Origin: Echinometra lucunter
Lineage: Eukaryota > Echinodermata > Echinoidea > Camarodonta > Echinometridae
Length of the DNA: 64,000 nt
Direction of reading: 5' to 3'
NCBI GenBank assembly: GCA_029962745.1
Contig: CM057162.1
Coordinates: 6,776,125 to 6,840,124, forward strand
The notes beneath the pieces are model-generated. The model worked only from the letters and a program-made list of their open reading frames with translations. It was not told where the DNA came from and did not search any database. This document shows positions 25,009 to 33,624 of this stretch, piece by piece. Position numbers and translations under genes: made by a program. Every line of letters begins with the position of its first letter. Within the stretch, counting starts at the first letter, position 1.

Positions 25009-27115
25009 CTCCCTCCCTCCCCTCTCTCTCTCTCTCTCTCTTTCCCTCTGTTTCTCTCTCTCTCTCTTATTATCAATTTCCTGTCGTAAATATAGACTGA
25101 TCCTACTTACTTTGGACAATGAAATATGATTGTCACTTCTATGGCATTTCTCATTTTCCACTGAATTCTTACACAAGAAAAGGGGGCAGTTGGGAAACTG
25201 CCTTTAAACCTTTTTTTTCCTTCTTCTTCTTCTTCACTTTTGTTGAATTCAACTTAAATAATTTTCAGGTAATTGATTGAAGTAAGCACTGGTTCAAGAG
25301 AGAACAAAAATATGAAAGGTTAAAGGAGAATGCTACCCAGGCATCAGTGTGCTCTTAGTGAATAAAAGATTACCAAGAAGAGTTAACAGTGAAAGTTTGA
25401 GCAAAATCGGACAATCCGTTCAAGAGTTAGGAATTTTGAAAGTTTCAGTAAATCCCTATTATGGGGATCCTTGAGTTGGCAACTTTGCCAGCATCTGTGA
25501 TGTCATCTTGGTCAACTCTCAATTCATTTCGTACATAATTTTTCAGAAAATGGCAACAAGCATTAATTTACATAAACTGTGGTCTAAACCATGGCAACAA
25601 GTGTTAATTTAGCGCCCTTTATTATTGGACCTTTCTTAGTGTACGCACTAAATCAAGCACACTTATTACAACGAAATTTGCCTAAACCATGTCTAAATTT
25701 AAACCACCTTTGTGAATTCCGGCCATGGAATATAAAAGCACGAATGATTAACATAAACTAAATGGCTAGATATCACACATAGCATATACATAAGAATTTT
25801 TCAAAAGCAAGAATACACAGACACAAAGATATATTACACAAAACATTCTGTCAGACAGGTAATTTTCATGAACCACCTGTACATTTATATTATAGGGAAA
25901 ATTGCATTTTCAAAACAAAATTTTGACAGATTCTTGCTCTGCATGTAATTCTTGGCATACATGCCAATAATTGTTGAGTCATCATTTTACAGCCAAGATC
26001 AGGGGGCACCCTTCTACCCTGACTGATTTACAATTTTACATTAACTTTACTATGGTTTTTCTTAACTCCTTCCAAGCATGTATCTGCTTAACTCTGATTT
26101 TGTAACAATGTGTTATTTTGCAGTCTGATAAGAGAAGGTAAATGTACCTCTCTGCCCAAATTCAGAAGCCCAAAATAACTTGATGATGTACGGATCAACT
26201 CTTGACACAATATTGGAAGAAAGAGGGGTACGGAAGACAACTCTCTATTTCTCTCTCTCCTATAAATAGAGCACCGATGCGATGACATCACAAAAAAAAT
26301 TTTTAAATTTTCAGAATTTTGGATACCATTTCTCGATGGAGCATGATGAAAAACATCCACCCCCAAATTTTATGGGAATCGGCTCATGGGGACCCGATAC
26401 GAGGCCACATGAATACCTACTTAGCCCCACTGAAATCAGTGTAAATTGGCCTGGTTCTCAGCCAGGCCAATTTACACTGATTCAATGGGATAATTAGGCA
26501 TCCATGTGGCCATACCTTGGGCCACTGTGAACCAATTCACGTCAAATTTGGCATGTGGTGGTTTTTCATCATGCTCTGCCGGAATACAGTCACGAAAATG
26601 CTCAAATGCAAAAAACAAATTTAATGACATCACACTTCAGTACTCTATGGCAGCTCTGAATGTTCTTAAGTTATACCTTCTAAATATGACTTGGTTGGTA
26701 CATGTATACACTGGATTTACAAGCAATTTCTACAGATGCTTTACCCAGAGTTAACAGGGACAAAACTGACATTGGCCTGGCTAAGTATGCAGGTTATAAA
26801 ACACGGATGCAAACATCTTGTAGGCTAGTTCAAATATTCAGCAGGTTTTTGTTTTTGTTTTTGTTTTTTTGGGGGAAGGGAGGTGGGTGCTTTCCCAGTT
26901 TTTCAAATACACCAAACAAATGCTACACTTTCCGTACCTCCAAGATCTGATGTCTGTGATGCATCAACTACTGTGATGGTTGTTCCTGATGGTACATCAC
27001 TGGAACTCGGCAACTGTTTGTCTTCCATCGAAGTGGAAGATTCTCCAGCGCTTGGGTTTACAATGTCTGCCATTGTAGACGAGCCTGGTTGGTCCTTGGT
27101 GACGTCGGTTTCCAT
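11296..27115 (-). CDS. C2H2 zinc-finger protein, 10-exon model, 773 residues
   Basis: Exons (minus): 27115-26938, 22069-21947, 21504-21391, 20243-20196, 18790-18628, 16803-16710, 16047-15917, 15774-15602, 13414-13263, 12441-11296. Phases agree at every junction and the total is 2322 nt including the stop. The N-terminal ~340 residues are acidic, S/T/Q-rich and lack a recognised domain. Then come a degenerate C2HC finger (~300-320), one C2H2 finger (~360-380) and eleven fingers in the last exon. No KRAB, BTB, SCAN or SET/PR domain is visible. Fingers show the usual C-x2-C-x12-H-x3-5-H spacing but few TGEKP linkers, so this is a divergent polydactyl protein, presumably a nuclear DNA-binding regulator. 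Exon 7 is the weakest part. Orthology is not recognised. The gene is interrupted by at least six MITEs and has three sites of exon-scale duplication. Confidence 0.88.
12712..12930. mobile_element. MITE with GGCAGAAATTTTACAAAAGAGG ends
   Basis: Left end GCAGAAATTTTACAAAAGAG then GTTTAAACCA; right end TGGTTTAAAG then TTCTTTTGTGAATTCCGGCC, the inverted counterpart. Related ends occur at 25690-25730 and at 62955-63640. It sits in the last intron of the zinc-finger gene. Confidence 0.65.
13095..13170. repeat. Degenerate CCTAAN tandem repeat
   Basis: Repeats of CTAATCCTAATCCTAAACC type over ~75 bp. It resembles telomere-type words but is interspersed with other hexamers; an interstitial simple repeat. 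Confidence 0.5.
13263..13414 (-). CDS. Zinc-finger gene exon 9, with MITE-like start
   Basis: Acceptor TTTGACAG|GAATGGG, donor CGG|GTATGT, phase 1 in and 0 out. It encodes GMGTNTDLDPHKTVISTADL, then one C2H2 finger beginning CDECPKKF. The first 23 exon bases plus the last intron base match 24249-24272 inside a pogo-like MITE with one mismatch, including the residues GMGTNTDL. The exon's 5' part is also the unit of the 113-bp array upstream. Confidence 0.9.
13352..14453 (-). repeat. 113-bp tandem array repeating a 3' splice site and exon start
   Basis: The motif AGAAGAGATCC starts at 13352, 13465, 13578, 13691, 13804, 13917, 14030, 14143, 14256 and 14369, exactly 113 bp apart. Ten copies differ by only a few bases. 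Read on minus, each unit is pyrimidine tract TTTTCTTTCACAG, then ~63 nt of exon 9, then intron. The copy nearest the real exon is joined to the rest of exon 9; the other nine run into ATGTATAA, an in-frame stop. In the outermost copy the acceptor has changed from CACAG to TTAAG. Confidence 0.97.
14567..15075. mobile_element. Inverted-repeat MITE, ~150-bp arms
   Basis: Left arm GGTAAAAAGGTGTGGACC with ATCAAATTC; right arm GAATTCGATTGGTCCACAGC with TTTTTGCAACC. The internal ATGATGTCA / TGACATCATA words also pair. A partial relative lies at the window start. Confidence 0.65.
15602..15774 (-). CDS. Zinc-finger gene exon 8, degenerate C2HC finger
   Basis: Acceptor ATTTTTCAG|GACG, donor ACAG|GTACGT. 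It encodes TLTVVITNFPDHLKTQ, then CMSCGSAF and HVC, spacing like a zinc finger with Cys replacing the last His. Phase 2 in and 1 out. It needs a preceding exon ending in phase 2, which exon 6 does not supply, hence the exon 7 call. Confidence 0.85.
15917..16047 (-). CDS. Zinc-finger gene exon 7 (tentative)
   Basis: Called because exon 6 ends phase 0 and exon 8 starts phase 2. Entry at TCTCCAG|CCTGAG and exit at TCACA|GTATGT supply exactly the missing phase (131 nt). The residues (PELYQASFSVGYCQ onward to FNLGRQLGS) look coding rather than random. The acceptor has a poor pyrimidine tract, so a different exon could fill this role. Confidence 0.42.
16105..16512 (+). mobile_element. TTAA-flanked MITE (CCCATTCGTGACAG ends), copy 1
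   Basis: TTAA at 16101-16104 and 16513-16516. Ends CCCATTCGTGACAG and CTGTCACGAATGGG. 408 bp, no ORF. TTAA duplication with CCC/GGG termini fits piggyBac-type non-autonomous elements. Inserted between exons 6 and 7 of the zinc-finger gene. Confidence 0.85.
16710..16803 (-). CDS. Zinc-finger gene exon 6
   Basis: Acceptor AAATTTTCAG|ACTTTT, donor ACATTG|GTATGAG. One frame only is open with phase 2 entry: LFVIGDDAPLNLRHELENYR and on to MPPYTTTL. No known domain. 94 nt, phase 0 out. Confidence 0.8.
16804..17446. other. Intron 5 sequence, unassigned
   Basis: Lies between exons 6 and 5 of the zinc-finger gene. Contains G runs at ~17127 and ~17162, and the inverted words GGCTGGCCATTCATGCCACT / AGTGGCATGAATGGCC at ~17211-17231 and 17396-17413, which suggests another small hairpin MITE. 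Confidence 0.45.
17447..17620. mobile_element. Hairpin MITE (GGGGTGTTGCAAGAA ends), TTA duplication
   Basis: Ends TGGGGTGTTGCAAGAA and TTCTTGCAACACCCCA, with TTA immediately on both sides. A 3-bp TTA duplication fits PIF/Harbinger-type elements. Internal segments (CTGATTGGCTC / TTGATTGGCCAG) do not form an ORF. Confidence 0.7.
17676..18611. mobile_element. Inverted-repeat element abutting exon 5
   Basis: Left end TTAAAGGAAACCAACACCCT; right end AGGGTGTTGGTTTCC then TTTTTAA. Pairing extends ~90 bp inward (AAATCAAAGCTAAG at left, CTAAGCTTCGA at right). Its right end is only ~10 bp from the 5' splice-site hexamer of exon 5 (18622-18627). A second palindrome is nested at ~17886-18035. Confidence 0.75.
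17886..18035. repeat. Nested hairpin centred on AAACGGTGCTATAGCACCGTTT
   Basis: A ~22-bp perfect core palindrome at ~17950-17971 is flanked by pairing arms CTCAAACTATTCGCA and TGCGAATAGTTTGAG, then ATACAAATATACA and its counterpart. Probably a separate MITE inside the larger element. Confidence 0.7.
18628..18790 (-). CDS. Zinc-finger gene exon 5, acidic/Gln-rich
   Basis: Acceptor TTCTTCCCAG|TACCG, donor TCAAG|GTACAG. It encodes VPLDTFAMYTQEESQPQEMV, then a QQQ-containing, Gly/Glu-rich segment ending GGEASS. The composition is like a transcriptional activation region (inference). 163 nt, phase 1 in, 2 out. Confidence 0.85.
18791..20195. other. Intron 4 of the zinc-finger gene
   Basis: No additional exon seen apart from the MITE at 19186-19373. 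Two words around 18895-18920 and 19380-19400 (GGGCTTTCATGG / CATGAAAGCCCACG) are inverted about that MITE, so a larger inverted structure may surround it. Confidence 0.5.
19186..19373. mobile_element. Hairpin MITE (GGGCCCGTTGCATAAAACTT ends)
   Basis: Near-perfect long palindrome: left end GGGGCCCGTTGCATAAAACT, right end AGTTTTATGCAATGGGCCCC; inner arms include CAATCGAAATCCAGTATTCC and its complement. A relative lies at 51764-51930. Confidence 0.9.
20196..20243 (-). CDS. Zinc-finger gene exon 4 (48 nt)
   Basis: Acceptor CCATATAG|AGATG, donor GAAG|GTAAAT. It encodes QMLIEDPSSAQDKQAE with the shared codons at both ends. Phase 1 on both sides, in agreement with exons 3 and 5. Confidence 0.75.
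20353..20753 (-). mobile_element. TTAA-flanked MITE, copy 2 (inverted relative to copy 1)
   Basis: TTAA at 20349-20352 and 20754-20757; ends CCCATTCGTGACAG / CTGTCACGAATGGG. The interior is the reverse complement of 16105-16512 with few differences (for instance CACATTTTGTGGTTTGG versus its complement). Confidence 0.88.
21391..21504 (-). CDS. Zinc-finger gene exon 3, duplicate of exon 2
   Basis: Acceptor CCCCTTTAG|TTGTCC, donor GATC|GTGAGT, phase 1 both sides. It begins VLQASELMKQIMEQV, homologous to LLQASEMMEIITQEV in exon 2, and continues NIKQEDGEEAPQTVY. The shared start and phase indicate an old tandem exon duplication. Confidence 0.85.
21690..21820 (-). pseudogene. Broken tandem copy of exon 2
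   Basis: Repeats 21908-22030: both have CTGTGACATCACAGGTGCTA, CAGTGGTAGTAGCCTCC and TTAGCCTGGGCTA. In this copy the donor has changed (minus GAG|GATAAA where exon 2 has GGG|GTAAGT), and the upstream part of the exon with the acceptor is missing, so it cannot be spliced as an exon. Confidence 0.8.
21947..22069 (-). CDS. Zinc-finger gene exon 2
   Basis: Acceptor ATGACAG|GTTTG, donor GGGG|GTAAGT, phase 1 both sides. It encodes LLQASEMMEIITQEV, then an Ala/Thr-rich segment ending APVMSQNG. Homologous to exon 3. Confidence 0.85.
22241..22653. mobile_element. TTAA-flanked MITE (CCCACAGAAGTACAGAG ends)
   Basis: TTAA at 22237-22240 and 22654-22657. Ends CCCACAGAAGTACAGAG and CTGTACCTCTATGGG. A divergent sister family of copies 1 and 2: the interior shares words such as AATTGGCAAC and TTTCTGCTCATGTAT. 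Confidence 0.8.
22658..24193. other. Intron 1 of the zinc-finger gene, part
   Basis: CT microsatellite at ~22995-23025. At 23520-23880 a degenerate ~115-bp unit with TACTATAATTTCAATTGCAAA, TCTTTTAATCTTGTGGGG and TAAAAACCTCTAA is repeated three or four times. No exon seen. Confidence 0.6.
24196..24369. mobile_element. Pogo/Tigger-like MITE, copy 2
   Basis: 174 bp, TA at 24194-24195 and 24370-24371, ends CAGTCAACTCTGC / GCAGAGTTGACTG, same family as 7513-7688 in the opposite orientation. Bases 24249-24272 match the start of exon 9 of the zinc-finger gene with one mismatch in 24. Confidence 0.9.
24372..26335. other. Intron 1, with CT microsatellite
   Basis: A C run then (CT)n fills ~24897-25070, the longest dinucleotide tract in the window. 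Around 25590-25730 is a partial MITE end related to 12712-12930 (CTTTGTGAATTCCGGCCATGG). Long open frames over the CT tract are artefacts. Confidence 0.7.
26336..26582. mobile_element. Inverted-repeat element with perfect central palindrome
   Basis: Outer arms GGAGCATGATGAAAAAC and GTTTTTCATCATGCTC; centre ATCAGTGTAAATTGGCCTGG and its complement separated by about six bases (26435-26481). Arms between them pair partly (GGCCACATG / CATGTGGCC). Intron 1 of the zinc-finger gene. Confidence 0.75.
26938..27115 (-). CDS. Zinc-finger gene first coding exon
   Basis: ATG at 27115 in the context CACAGGACATGG; 59 codons, acidic and Ser/Thr-rich (METDVTKDQPGSSTMADIV at the start), donor GGAG|GTACGG, phase 1. 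An AG upstream (TTTAAAG or ACACAG) suggests the exon is preceded by an intron, so a 5' untranslated exon probably lies further right. Confidence 0.82.
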
Positions 27116-27279
27116 GTCCTGTGTACAATTAATGCCTTTAAATGAAAAAAAAAAAACACACAAATTAGTGTACGTTATTGCTTTAAAATATTGGCTATGT
27201 TTTTTTTAAATTTCTGTTCAATCATGGCAACCAACAAGACTGTTATCATTCACCTACAAACATATCTTGATCTACATTC

Positions 27280-27760
27280 TTACAGAAATTTGAACAAGTG
27301 GGACTAAAACTGATATGTCCCTGTTATTCCTTGATGGCATCAGTCTCCATACCGGATATCAGCGTACAGTGTACAACAAATGCCCTGTAATTAAAATGAT
27401 TCAGAATGCAAAATGCTAATATATCATACTTTAAATTACTCATGTACACTGTAGCAAATAAATACATTTAGGTTTAAAAATTTGTGCGCATCATTTTTGT
27501 TGTCAAGGAGTTGAGTTTGTCCTTGTTGATCAGTCTAACAACCATTGCCCCAAAATAAAGGTGATTCACAAGGACAAATGGTTGAAATATCATTTCAAAA
27601 TCATGTAGCAATTCAATAATTTTGTTCAACACATTTGCACATGCAATTATTCTTGCTAAGTTTGTTGTAGAGGAGCTAGGTTTTAGTCCTTGGTGACGTG
27701 ATGTCTATAACCATGACAAGTTTACAATCAATGCTCTGAAATGAAAAGGATTCTCAACAT
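27280..27760 (-). pseudogene. Three decayed tandem copies of the first coding exon
   Basis: Copies with ATG-equivalents at 27350, 27545 and 27714 resemble the start of exon 1. Copy 27350 reads METDAIKE then TAA, against METDVTKD in the real exon, and follows ATTACAGGGCATT...TGTACA like the real upstream text. Copy 27714 has TTTCATTTCAGAGCATTG upstream and CGTCACCAAGGAC inside. Spacing is irregular (235, 195, 169 bp), so the duplications are old. Confidence 0.65.
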
Positions 27761-28164
27761 AATGCCCACTTTACTTCTAAATCATGTACCAATCAACATT
27801 TTCAGTGAAAGTTACTTTCTGCAATTGGAATTTTGCTCTCATAGCTTAGAATCAGGCCCCTAAAGCTCCGCCATTCTGTCCAGATCCATTAGAAGGCCGA
27901 CCTAAGCACCCATCAATATTCATGATCAAAAATGAATAGTTCATTTTGTAAGATGCTTCCAACTAGTGGCATTTGTTTGTACGAATTATGAAACATTACA
28001 CGCATGAACTTACCGCATGCACAGTTAATGCACAATAAATGCGCAACAAATGCGCGTTAAATCAAAGTGTCACAATAAAATTGATACGTGCAATAGATAT
28101 GAATAATGCAACAGTGTTATCGATATCATGGCGATAATGGGTGTATATCGGCCCCTTCAAATGA

Positions 28165-28215
28165 TCCAAAAGAGGCGGGGCCTAATGCCATTCACGTAAT
28201 GATATCCGGGTGTGC
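28165..28215 (-). promoter_or_regulatory. Possible promoter segment with GC box
   Basis: GGCGGGGC at 28174-28181 is a consensus GC box, with CCGGAT (minus) near 28210. The segment 27860-28230 is richer in CG than its neighbours and lies ~1 kb upstream of the first coding exon. Assignment to the zinc-finger gene is inference. Confidence 0.3.
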
Positions 28216-28232
28216 TGCTTTTCGTCTAATAA

Positions 28233-28732
28233 ATTTGTTATATGTCTATGCTTAGAACATGTACACCAGACTTGTCTGAGAATACTCTTTCTGTACCAAA
28301 CAATGAACTCCTATTACTTATAAGTGGCAACATGATGTTTCAGAGTTTGGTTTGTCATTACAAAATAAAATAATTTCCCAACAATTATTATTTTCCTTAC
28401 ACTAGGCCTCCACACTTCATTATTTCATTTTTCTTTTTTGAATTGAAGATCAAAAATTTGAAGCAAGGTTTTTTAAAAATACACTGCTTTGTATGTTTAT
28501 TGCAGAATTTGTGTACAATTTCTCACTGGGAGCTTCCTGCTATGAGAAAAAAGGGAGAAAAGTTTGAAAGGATGGGGAAGAGAGCATGGTCCCAAGGCCA
28601 AGTACATGTGTAACTTGCCTAAAATGCAGTTGAAGTGGGCATACATGATTTTCAAGAAGATGTTCAATCATTATGAAATTAGTCTATTAGAAAAATATTA
28701 ATAAAATTAGCCTTAAATGTTAAAATTCAACA
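28233..28732. other. Unassigned AT-rich DNA
   Basis: No exon or repeat structure recognised. Confidence 0.5.
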
Positions 28733-29232
28733 NNNNNNNNNNNNNNNNNNNNNNNNNNNNNNNNNNNNNNNNNNNNNNNNNNNNNNNNNNNNNNNNNNNN
28801 NNNNNNNNNNNNNNNNNNNNNNNNNNNNNNNNNNNNNNNNNNNNNNNNNNNNNNNNNNNNNNNNNNNNNNNNNNNNNNNNNNNNNNNNNNNNNNNNNNNN
28901 NNNNNNNNNNNNNNNNNNNNNNNNNNNNNNNNNNNNNNNNNNNNNNNNNNNNNNNNNNNNNNNNNNNNNNNNNNNNNNNNNNNNNNNNNNNNNNNNNNNN
29001 NNNNNNNNNNNNNNNNNNNNNNNNNNNNNNNNNNNNNNNNNNNNNNNNNNNNNNNNNNNNNNNNNNNNNNNNNNNNNNNNNNNNNNNNNNNNNNNNNNNN
29101 NNNNNNNNNNNNNNNNNNNNNNNNNNNNNNNNNNNNNNNNNNNNNNNNNNNNNNNNNNNNNNNNNNNNNNNNNNNNNNNNNNNNNNNNNNNNNNNNNNNN
29201 NNNNNNNNNNNNNNNNNNNNNNNNNNNNNNNN
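28733..29232. other. Assembly gap (500 N)
   Basis: Exactly 500 N, a placeholder size. Open frames crossing it are meaningless. Confidence 0.99.
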
Positions 29233-30296
29233 GAGGCAAATGGTTTCTTATTGCCTACCTATGAAGTTAATACGAGACCGCTTCAATTTCAATCTAAATC
29301 TCAGGTTGTTGTTGAGTAAAATACATTTTTATTGGAAATACAAATGCCAATAAAGAAGTGTTTCTCTTAAAGTATGTTTGGGTTTCATCAAAGCCAAAAT
29401 CTGTTGAAATTTTAACCAAAAACTAAATAACATTTATAATGAGAGAAATGACATTCAGTGCCATTGCAGTCACACCATCATGTTGCAGGTACTTTTGTCT
29501 CCGCCACTTAACATATTGTTGTTGATGATTTTAGTACATCAGTACTGAACAATTGGCAATTATAATCATAATTATAATTTTAAAAGTTACAAAAAGAAAG
29601 GCAACTATAAAATTCATCAAAACATCTTACAAATATCCAACCAGACTTGAGTAATACCATAATGCAGTGCAAAAAGTGCACACCCATTTCCTTCATGCAA
29701 ATTTGAATTTGCTGAATTTAATACAAACTTTACACATCATTAACAATTAAAGGATTTGCCTGAATATCATTTTTCGTTCTTATATTAGTAAACAAAAAAT
29801 AAAAACAAACAAGCAATTAATTGAGATCTGTTTTTTTCAGGTCATCCAGAAGAAACAATTATTAGTACTCCAAAAGCGTTTTCAACCTGCACCAAAATAT
29901 CACTCAATTAGCAGGAATGTTCTTTATTGCCAATATTCTGAATATAATTTAATATTTTTACCAATTTTCAAAACATAAAAAATCCATGACAGTAAGCTTA
30001 CACGATCTATCAATGCACAGTACACACAGTAATCATGCGTGACAATAGCCGCCACATTGGTGGTCTCGTCTATTACCTACACACATTATTGATTGGATGT
30101 CTTTATTGAGGTTCACTTTATGTACTCTACACTGTTCACAATGGTCAACTGACCTACGCAGTAGTTAACCAACTTCATAATATTTTATTTAAACCATTTT
30201 TACAGCACTCTTCTTTAGCATTATAATCCACCACTACATTCCATGAAAATCCAGTATTTATATCTAAGGAAATTTTGACCATGACAAATTCTTATC
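29233..30296. other. Unassigned AT-rich DNA
   Basis: No coding exon, hairpin or tandem structure that I can support. Confidence 0.5.
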
Positions 30297-30640
30297 TTGG
30301 CACATTTCGTCGCCGATATCACGAACCGGCACAATAACCATTTTACGTGTAAATTTTGGGTTTTGAGGTTTTTACATATTATGAAAGCCAATGTAAAAAT
30401 CTACATGTTCACCAAATTTCAGTTCCTGATCTTGATTATTTTTCGAGATAAAGGCATTGTTAAAAATCACCTGTGTCCAAAAAATCCCGATTCTGCGAAA
30501 TTTGGACTTCACGAACCGGCACTCTTAACTGAGTGCCACTTCGTGAAATCCGAACAGCAGCGCACGTATTTTACGTTAATGCGCGTAGATGCAACATGTC
30601 TTCTCTATATTAGGAGCTGTGGTTTCACGAACTGGCACTG
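30297..30640 (+). repeat. Dispersed repeat with CACGAACCGGCAC words, copy 1
   Basis: Contains CGTCGCCGATATCACGAACC at its left and four CACGAACYGGCAC-like words (for example 30512-30525, 30620-30640). The same set occurs as reverse complement at 40797-41200, and a divergent copy at 49810-49965. Confidence 0.7.
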
Positions 30641-32347
30641 AATAGGAATTATTCCCGTTTTCATCGTTTTCACTGATGTACAGGTAAGTAGAATGTCATT
30701 TTAAAGTATTATTATATTGAAGGTGTGATGATCTGCCCACAATATGTTTCTTTTTAACCTAGAACCGAAGCAAAACACAAAAACAAATCAATTTTCCCCC
30801 AAGCGATCCATGTAGTCCCGCACATTGTGAATAATGGCTTCCTCGAGGATGGGTTTCATAATCTGTCTAAGAGTAAGACTCAGGAGTAAGACGCCTCCTA
30901 CAATCCACATCATTGTGATTCATGTACTATTGAATGACGATATAAGATGATAATGATGATAATAATACTGATGATAACGATAATGACGATGATAACCTGG
31001 CCGTAGTCTAGATCCCTGCAGATTTTTTTTCGGGGGGGGGGCAAGAATATTATAACAACAAAGGGGTTTAAACAAAAAAGTATCCAAAGTATCTAAACAA
31101 AGGAGCCAATGATGGGCATAGAGAGATTTGATGCAATCTTTGGGGAATTTTGGGGGAATTTTTTGGGTAAAGAATGTAAAGTCTTAAGAATTTCTGGGGG
31201 ATCGGAGGCAACACTGCATGCCCCTGTTACCTAGGCTATACGGTCATGGATAATGAACAAATCATAGATCTGCTAGCTTGTAGGCTTACATGTATTAACT
31301 TCTAAGTTCTGGCATTACTAGGTTTTTAAAAAATACATGTATGGATATTGCTGATACTTTGTAGGGCCTACTGGAGGTCTTAGTTACTTTAGTAATTCAA
31401 CATCTACTTCAGATTGACCCCTCTTTTTGAAGACAGATCTGTATTCTGTAAATCTATATTTTCTTTCAATGTGACAGGGCTTGGACCAATTAAATCGTCA
31501 GAGTGAGAGCTTATCCTTGGTCAGAACTTCTAATACGCATGTAATTGGACTGCGGAGGGGTGTTCATGGGAACAGTTCACCAGAAAATGTGAAACCACTG
31601 GATCTGATAATTATGTCTTTGCAGATTGGGAGGTCTTATAATTGTTAAAGATGTAATAAAAGCAATTCGATATCTTATCCACCCAAAGAGGATTAAAAAA
31701 AAACAACATTTTGTTCTCTTACCACAGTAAAGAATAAACAACAGTCTAAAGGTAGGTTTGTTCATTGTTCAGTCAAAAATATTATGAACATGTTTTGTTT
31801 CTTTCTTTCACAGAGTCTGCATAGTGTGTGGTCTTTTATCAGAAAGGTGAAATATGAAAATGGGGAAAAAAGGTAAGGTCCTCTACTTACTTTGTTGAGT
31901 TTTATTTTTAATAATCTGATAAAAAAATCAATCACTCTCGGCTCTTTTCTTAATTTCATTTGGTCATCTTAATGTTAACAGCGGATAAATCTTTTTCATA
32001 AACTGTTGTTGCTCATGATTCGTAGAGTAAAACTATAGATGTAAAGTTGGCAAGCTTCAGGTGTAGGACTATATACTTTCTGTGAAAGGTTCGTCACCTG
32101 AGATGAAAACCTCTGTTTTTCTCTCCCATCTTTATTTCTAAAATAGAACATTTTGATGTACTTGGCAAGTGGAAAAGAGATGGCTGCCTATGTTAATGTT
32201 AAAGGACCTCATGTGTCATCCAAGAGAAAGCCCACTCCAATGATAAGAAAGGGAACACTAGTAAGGTTGAGAAGAAGGAATAGATGGTGGACGGGAAAGT
32301 TCTCAACGTGGTCATCATGATAGGCCCAACACAAACCACATTTTCAG
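30641..32347. other. Unassigned, short GAT/TGA simple repeat at 30940-30995
   Basis: A G run lies at ~31032. No exon with good phase information; possible upstream exons of the HPGPSNIP repeat gene could lie here but none is convincing. Confidence 0.4.
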
Positions 32348-32405
32348 ATGACAGTGATGATGACGATGATGACGAGGATCACATTCAGTATCATATCAGC
32401 AATTG
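32348..32405 (+). CDS. Possible small acidic exon
   Basis: CATTTTCAG|ATGACAG acceptor and AATTG|GTAAGC donor enclose 58 nt reading DSDDDDDDEDHIQYHISNW with two leading bases. The splice sites are good and the residues are acidic, but a GATGAC simple repeat could give the same by chance. It could belong to the plus-strand repeat gene at 37082-38233. Confidence 0.3.
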
Positions 32406-33306
32406 GTAAGCAAATATACTTCTCTGTAATAATGATATACAAGGGTTATGCTGTGATGGTAACCCCTTGTCTATTCCATTCTTCCTGTTACTTTGAACAC
32501 GAAAATAATCGTAATGGAGAAAAAATAATATTGTGTTCATTCACTCATCTTGGCAAATTAAGCGGAGGGCCAAAAGCAGAAAAGGGGGGTTTCGTTCCAC
32601 CATCTGTACAAACTAAGTAGACCATGCTCATTTTCAAGCTTAAAGCATACCAAACAATATTCAAGAGGTCTACCTCAAAAAATTAGTAGCGAAAGCTTCC
32701 AAATCCAAGATGGCGTCCAAAATGGCCGCCATTTTGACGGAATTTGAATTTTTCGAGATAAAATTTTATAGAAACATCCAATTGCAACAAAATTGGTCTC
32801 ATCTGAAAGAGAATTAAATTTCCTACAGTTTGATGCCATTTGTGAGTAATGTCAAAGTAATTCGGTCCAGAAATTTAGTCAAAAAGTGTGTTTTTTGACA
32901 TTTTTTCCCAAAACTGAAAATTTTCAAAATGCATGATTGAGCATAAATCAAGAAAAAATTCGAGAATTGTCTTGAAACCTTCCAGAAAACTTTCTTGATA
33001 TTCAATCATTACCTGTGGAAAATTAGAAAGCAATGCCATTCTCCGTTCTAAAGTTATAATGTCTCAAACTTGAAAACTCATATTTCATAAATTTCTCTTC
33101 TTGCATATGCATGTGTTATATTCCCATAGACTATAATGCATTAACATGCATGTGCCCTGTACAAAAGTGCAGACGTGGATTTTCGCTCTACAAACCAAGA
33201 AGGCCATGCTTATATTTGTGCTTATTGACATGTTTGTAACTAAACTTGGATGGTAGATGCCTTACACAAACTCCAGTGTTATTGGGGAGTCAAAGGTCAC
33301 ATATGT

Positions 33307-33624
33307 AGGTCAAAGGTCAAATGAGGTCAAATGTTAACATTTTCTGTGTATATTTCTACTGGGGTTGGTAACTTTAGAACCATAAGTCCATTTGTAACCA
33401 AACTTGGATAGTAGATGCCTTTCAGGGACATAACTGGTATTTGAGGGTCAAATGTCATGTATGTAGGTCAAAGGTCAAATGGTAAAAAAATCATGCATAT
33501 TTCTACTGGGGTTGGTAAGTTTAGAACCATAAGTCCATTTATAACAAAACTTGAATGGTAATTACCCTTTAAGGACCTCATTGCTATTTGGGGGTCAAAG
33601 GTCATGGGTGCAGGTCAAAGGTCA
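33307..33624 (+). promoter_or_regulatory. Three perfect DR1 motifs in left arm
   Basis: AGGTCAAAGGTCA occurs at 33307-33319, 33465-33477 and 33612-33624; GGGTCAAAGGTCA at 33592-33604. This is the consensus direct repeat with 1-bp spacing bound by RXR heterodimers, HNF4 and COUP-TF. Activity is not shown by sequence. Confidence 0.8.

Noticed and set aside
24796..25176. 126-codon minus frame rich in Arg-Glu and plus frames rich in Ser-Leu
   Set aside because: Product of the CT microsatellite; no splice or start context.
28717..29319. Frames crossing the N gap; likewise 50902-51816
   Set aside because: Composed of N placeholders.
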